DNA of 64,000 bases from contig JABMLP010000012.1 of the NCBI GenBank assembly GCA_013176395.1, positions 124,001 to 188,000 of the forward strand, read 5' to 3'. Source of the DNA: Venturia oleaginea. Lineage: Eukaryota; Ascomycota; Dothideomycetes; Venturiales; Venturiaceae. The position numbers and the translations under genes are program-made. Below are positions 58,839 through 64,000 of this stretch, piece after piece (positions within the stretch are counted from its first letter, which is position 1; each line of letters begins with the position of its first letter). The notes under the pieces were generated by a model. The model saw nothing but the letters and a program-made list of their open reading frames with translations. It searched no databases and was not told the DNA's origin.

Positions 58839-60268
58839 ATGAATCCTGCTCCACACAGTCAACCAACAGCTCCGTTCGGTTGTGAGTGCGCCCTGTAGAG
58901 CTTGACAGACTCGATACTAACAGTCCAGACATTCCAGAAGCCTTCGCCTATGCTCAAGATGGCACTATAGAACACCAAGAAATGCCTTCCTCGGGCCCTC
59001 TCCTCAACAACACCGAAGATGACTTCATCAACAATTTCTTCCTCACTCAGTCGCAACCGGATCTGTCAGGCTCGGGGTACAGCCACCACAATGGGAACGG
59101 GCAAGATCATGGGCATGGATCCGACTTTACCTGGCTCATGGACGCTCCACCGCCTACTTTTATGGGCGCAGCTGCAACTACAAAACAGGCACCTTCTGCC
59201 TCACCACAGACGTACCATGGTCTCCCTTCCAATACAAACTTCGATTTCTCATCCTATCACGAACATGATCTTTTACAAGATCATTTGCACCACAGCCATC
59301 TATTAAGCAGCGCCTCCATGCTGAATGATAATTCTATGAACATCCACCATCATAATGGCCATCATCACATGCCTCGACAGACGCCATCGCTGGTGTCTGC
59401 GCCATCAACGATGGCGTCCGTCGAGTTGATGCATACCACGGATGCTCTGCCTCCCTCCACCTCTGCACATTTCTACTCGGACCCACACGTAGTCGCCGCC
59501 CCGAAACAGCAATTTGGCTATCAGCACCACCTTTCGGGACTAGAGCCTCTAGCGACAATCCAGGACGTAAACCTGGCAGGTCCACACACTGCGCCAGCTC
59601 GGATAGATGGGCCAAAGGATACGAGATTATATCGCTTTGGGTCTGACAGTCATTTCGGGGCAAATGGATTTGTACCATCATCGGAAAACGAACGCGAAGA
59701 AGTCATCGCAGATCGGTTGACGTCGGAGCTTCTGATGCTGAGACCCATCAATCGCAGTAACAACAATACTCGGGCGCCCACGCCGGATAAGAAAATAATG
59801 TCCTTGAAACACAGCAATCTTCACCAACATGACCAGGAACAAGAAGAATCCGACAACGAAGAGTATGATTCGCGGCCTCGAAAAAGACGACGTGATTCTA
59901 CGGAAGACGACTACGGCGCGAAAACAAATAACGGAGCCAGGCGCGTCTCTACCAATCCCCGATTACAACGCGTGTCATCTGTAGAGATTGGGCGGAAACG
60001 ACGTCAATCTTCCATCTCTAATTCCAACAAAGCTCCACGCGAGAATTTGACCGAGGAGCAAAAGCGCAGCAATCACATACAATCAGAACAGAAGCGACGA
60101 AATTTGATCAAACAAGGGTTTGACGAACTACATGTCCTGGTCCCAGAATTGCGTGCTGGAGGTCTCAGTAAGAGCATGGTCCTAACAGAAGCTGCCAATT
60201 ATTTGGATCAACTCATCGCTGCGAACAATGCAATGAGGCAGCGCAGCGGCATGATGAAAAACGGATGA
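58839..60268 (+). CDS. bHLH transcription factor
   Basis: Two exons, 58839-58881 and 58929-60268, with a 47-bp intron (GTGAGT...ACTAAC...CAG), give 460 residues. The start MNPAPHSQPTAPFG is supported by the clean splice into the main exon. The N-terminal two thirds are disordered, His/Asn/Gln-rich with HHNGHHHM-type tracts. A basic nuclear-localisation-like RPRKRRRDS lies in the middle. The C-terminal bHLH starts with SNHIQSEQKRRNLIKQGFDEL; His397, Glu401 and Arg405 are the E-box-reading residues and predict CACGTG binding. The loop and helix 2 (LSKSMVLTEAANYLDQL) end a few residues before the stop. It resembles the Ino4-like fungal group. Confidence 0.88.
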
Positions 60269-62686
60269 TTGGTCGCCGGGATCTTCGGGAAATCTTCGTC
60301 TGTCACATGCGATCTCTGTGCTCCATTCACTCTATTCCCTATCGAAAATTTCACTTTGGAGTGTGTGTATCTGTTTACGACGGAACGAGCTGTCCACGAT
60401 ATAGCTGCCAGGAATTTGGGGATTTTGTCAAGCATTGGCGTATATGGGGCAAAGAAATGTCGCGGGCGAGTGGACGGACTCGGTACAGATATGGCAGGAA
60501 GGGTGTGGCTCCGATTTTTGATTGATTCGGCCGGCCTTTCCGCTGGCCATCCGAATGAGCATGGATGGTACGCATCGAGACGCCCTTGGAAACAATATAT
60601 CTGAACAGGCTTCGTCGCCTCCAAAGATTACTGTGAGCGAAGATAGGAGCAGGAAGATTGTGCGGCAGAGGATTAATGATGAGCAGATTACGGCGCGATG
60701 ATACCAACCAAGATTATTATTGAAGCGAAAACTATTCTAGAAGAAAATATGAAAAGACATCACAGTTGGGCGCGATCCCATTTCCACGTGCGCAGACCAA
60801 ACAAGGATAGCCAACGAAATCTTCGTGTCCAAATGGAAGCCATCCAAAAGAAGCTACGAGATGATTGACGAGGGATCTTGTCCATTCTAGGTACGAGCCT
60901 CGGCAACCTTCGTCAAGAGGGCAATGACCTTGATACCAAAATCCGCTCACTACTCTGTCATGAAATGCTAATTTCCAGGTCTCATGCAGTTACAATGAAT
61001 GGCAAAGTCTTTCCCACCAAGCGCAACTCCTTCGACCGCTAATTGCCCTCATGATTCCTCCGTTAGACATGGACTTCTCGTTAACTTCCTTGGTCACCGG
61101 AACTCCACAGCACTTTTCGTAGGTATCGAGCTCACTATCTCCTCTGTTTCGGCTCCTAAGTTATTCTATATTACTCACAACGGATGGTGGCATGGCATGC
61201 TGCAAGTGAATGATCTCATCTCTAATTGAGTTAGGGTCCCTGAATCGGATCATTCCGAGCGGAGGACAATGCCGCCTCGGACGATCCGCCACTATATCAG
61301 TGGTAGACGGCCTCGTCCAGGTATACTGTAGTAATACTAAATCGATCTACGAACTGCGCGGAGACGCAAAGGTTCCGCGGGCCGTGATAAAGTACGAAGA
61401 ACGTTTTGCGCGATCAGGAATCGATCGAGGGAACGAGTACGCGGTTTTGTTGGTCGATCGACCACTAAAAGACAAGTTTTAGGCCGAACTGCTCACGGTT
61501 GCTGAGGGCTCCCACCTACACTTCCCCCCACCACAGATGTTCAATCAGACTCGGTCTTGCTGGCTCTACTGTTCAACCGCAAAAGACTATGACCAATCCA
61601 AGGCAAACCGCTCACATTTAGAAGGCCTTGCTGATCTTGCGCCCCCGATGACATGTCATTTTTTTTCATCTCCCCCATTCCCGTCCATCCCTTATCTTGT
61701 TTTCGGCGATACAGGGGTGATTCCCGAGCCCCTCGTTGGGCTCATTCATGCTGGCACAGACAGTTTGTGGCTGGTGGTTAAAATACCTACGCGACGATTG
61801 CAATGAAAAATCACGGACCAGATAAGGGATTCCCTTAACTATTCTCATATCACAATTGCACATTGGATATCTGCCCGTCGGAGTGTATTTTTTCCAAATC
61901 TCCAAACTGACTCGAGGTTTTCCCCGGCCATACGGCCGTATCGCATCGTTATACAATCTCCGTAATCCCGCAGATTTTCCGCGACTAATGAATCAAAGCG
62001 GGATCTGTAGCGCGTTTCAGATACTTCCATGTCAAACGGTGGAAATGCGGGAGAATAAAGGCTTAATTGCTGTGTGACGAGTTCAAACGGACAGGGTCAA
62101 GTATGGGGGAAAGCCACGTGGGATGGTTCTTGCGACCCGATGATTTCGAGGTGTAAGGTTTTACGGACTGTAATTTTGGAGTGAGATTGAGTTGGATATC
62201 TTTTGGAATGGACGCTTGGTAATTTCTGGCGATACAAGATGTCGATAGATGAGGCGAGGAATAGATCAAGGACGGTATTGGTGAATGTGTGTATTAAGTA
62301 AGACGCAACATTGTGCTGTATACGGACGTCGAGTCAATCCGTGGAGTTTACTCCGTAGTCTCGTTTATGCGGGGAACTTTTATGCCTGAGCTCTCCCAAA
62401 GTTCATAGCACGTCTCAAAGCAAGCCACTTGCAGCCATGACGATCCGACTCTCAACTTGTCGACGATATTATCGCTCTTTTCTTGCGTGCTTAACGTGAT
62501 GCTTGTCCGCCATCATGGCCAAGACTGCCCAAGCTCTTTGCAAATAGCAGCCGTCTATGTCTTTCATCGCGTCTCTGTCTTTGCATCTCGATTAGGTTCA
62601 TTCTCTCGATATCATTCTGTTAAGGGATGGAATCCTTCTCTCTAGCTTATCCATGACTGGATTTCCAATTGTTCTCTTGTTATTCT
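60269..62686. other. Gene-free region
   Basis: Scattered short frames (for example 61210-61482) with no domain; I see no gene. Confidence 0.45.
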
Positions 62687-62774
62687 GCAAGCTGTCATGT
62701 TCTATTTTGCAAGCTGTCATGTTCTATTTCGCAAGCTGCCATGTTCTATTTCGCAAGCTGTCACGTTTCCATTT
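62687..62774 (+). repeat. 22-bp tandem repeat x4
   Basis: Unit GCAAGCTGTCATGTTCTATT(TT), starts at 62687, 62709, 62731 and 62753, with T/C variation. Confidence 0.92.
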
Positions 62775-62991
62775 AAAGATACTTTCTAGAAGGATCTATT
62801 GTAAGAGGAGGATTATTTATACGAGCTATCCTTCCTGTATTTACACTTTCTTCTCTGTACTTAGATACTTTGAAATACAAGCAGTCTTCTCTCACTTGCG
62901 AAACACCTTTGAGGGTTGAACTCTTACATTATCTAAGTACCTCAATCTTACAAAGGAAGAAAGGCTCACAGAGAGCAAGCTCCAAAAAGGC

Positions 62992-63309
62992 AATTTCAAG
63001 AAGAGGACACTTGTCCTAATCCAAGAAGCGAGGGCCAACCTCAAGGGCCAAACAGAAAGGAATTTCAAGAAGAGGACACTTGTCCTAACTCAAGAAGCAA
63101 GGGCCAACCTCAAAGGCCAACTTCAAGGGCCAACCTCAAGGGCCAAACAAAAAGGGAATTCAAGAGAATTCAAGCTGAGATTTTCTAGAAGGTGCTAGAA
63201 TCTCCAAGAAGCAAGGGCTAACCGAAAGGGCCAATCCAAAAAGGGAATTCAAGAGAATTCAAACTGAGATTTTCTAGAACGTGCTAGAATCTCCAAGAAG
63301 CAAGGGCAG
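62992..63309 (+). repeat. Two tandem duplications in a retroelement leader
   Basis: A ~68-bp block with AAGAGGACACTTGTCCTAA is repeated at an offset of 69 bp (62992, 63061). A ~85-bp block with GAGATTTTCTAGAA...GTGCTAGAATCTCC is repeated at an offset of 89 bp (63151, 63240). Both lie upstream of the gag start at 63593. Confidence 0.85.
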
Positions 63310-63592
63310 GTCATCCTAAGACAGCGTAGTCTTAGGAGTTGAAGCTGTAATAAGCTGAGGAAAGAAAGAGCTAGGAAGAGAGATTTAATACACTTGGCCT
63401 TCACAGTCCCTGGGAGCTCTGTCCTTAGTAATAAGGATTGCAGAGCGGACTATAGTGTAAAAATCCTTCTGGGATTCTATAGTCACCTTCCTATACTAAT
63501 AGGCATTGACTCTATACTGCCTAGCAAATCTCTAGAGTAGAGCCTAGGAGTGTGTATAGTAGTGCTCTCTATTATCTCTCATAGGTGAAAAT

Positions 63593-64000
63593 ATGGAAGG
63601 AGAAGATCAGGAACAAAGAGTTCCTCAAGAACCCCAAGCCCTACAAGAAGCTATGGCAGCATTACAACATCAACTAGCCATTCAGAACGATGCTATTACG
63701 CGTATTCTTACAATCTTACCTAACACTACTCGCTCTGAGAACGTAGTAGAAGGACAAGAGACTAAGAATTCACAAAAAGACAGAATACATAGGAAGAAAG
63801 CTGTACTTCCTAAGCTCCAAGAATTTGATGGCAAGCGTTCTGAATGGGCTCAGTGGTTTCAACAAGCAAGGATGAAGTTGGAGATAGACGCAGAGTCTAT
63901 AGGGGATAGTAGGAACCAATTTGCCTACATCTTCTCCTCTCTACGAGGCTCCGCAGCTCAGGCTACTCTGGCCTACGTAAAGACAGCTCCAGAGGAAGAT
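63593..64000 (+). CDS. Retrotransposon gag, partial (runs off the right edge)
   Basis: 136 codons from ATG 63593 (MEGEDQEQRVPQ) with no stop before the end of the window. An N-terminal coiled coil (ALQEAMAALQHQLAIQND) precedes the gag core LPKLQEFDGKRSEWAQWFQ and FAYIFSSLRGSAAQATL, typical of fungal Ty3-type capsid proteins. It differs from the gag of the element at 22 kb, so a second family. pol should follow outside the window. Confidence 0.8.
   Translation, partial: MEGEDQEQRVPQEPQALQEAMAALQHQLAIQNDAITRILTILPNTTRSENVVEGQETKNSQKDRIHRKKAVLPKLQEFDGKRSEWAQWFQQARMKLEIDAESIGDSRNQFAYIFSSLRGSAAQATLAYVKTAPEED

Noticed and set aside
1..64000. CRISPR arrays, operons, riboswitches, tRNA and rRNA genes
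   Set aside because: The DNA is eukaryotic; the tandem arrays have no spacer structure, and I found no convincing tRNA A/B box pair or rRNA segment.

Overview
The window is nuclear DNA of a filamentous ascomycete. The genes carry short spliceosomal introns (46-128 bp, GT-AG with CTAAC/CTGAC-type branch sites and at least one GC-AG), intergenic spaces are long, and there are several families typical of filamentous fungi: secreted glutaminase, CALB-type lipase, small cysteine-rich secreted proteins, pogo-like DNA transposons and a chromodomain Ty3/gypsy element. A plant-associated or saprotrophic Leotiomycete-like fungus would fit, but the sequence alone does not fix the taxon.

Layout. 0-19 kb is mostly single-copy: a small F-box-like ORF, a secreted protein with four cysteine-pair repeats, a class III aminotransferase, a glutathione S-transferase, a D-box protein, a CALB-like lipase fused to a very long Ser/Thr-rich tail, and hypotheticals. 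19.8-27.6 kb is mobile: a 1.6 kb non-LTR-like insertion with a 14-bp target duplication, then a full-length chromovirus with nearly identical LTRs. 28.4-35.1 kb holds an Arg/Cys-rich small secreted protein, a decayed F-box-like gene, a conserved fungal hypothetical and an intact secreted glutaminase. 35.5-38.8 kb is a head-to-tail cluster of three internally deleted pogo-like transposons, each keeping a C-terminal CCHC knuckle. 40.1-46.2 kb has an SGNH-like type II membrane protein and a decayed dynamin-like GTPase. 48.0-52.3 kb is the most striking locus: an adenylation-PCP-multipass membrane synthetase with the layout of epsilon-poly-L-lysine synthetase (Pls), broken by one nonsense codon and one frameshift. 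54-55.7 kb is a cluster of solo LTRs. 58.8-60.3 kb is a bHLH regulator. The right edge enters another retrotransposon (gag runs off the window).

How it works together. There is no single operon-like pathway. Secreted or surface functions recur (lipase, glutaminase, two cysteine-rich secreted proteins, type II membrane esterase-like protein), which suits an environment-facing accessory region. Several genes (GTPase, F-box-like, Pls-type) carry in-frame stops that C-to-T change at CpA could have produced, which would fit leakage of repeat-induced point mutation from the neighbouring repeats.
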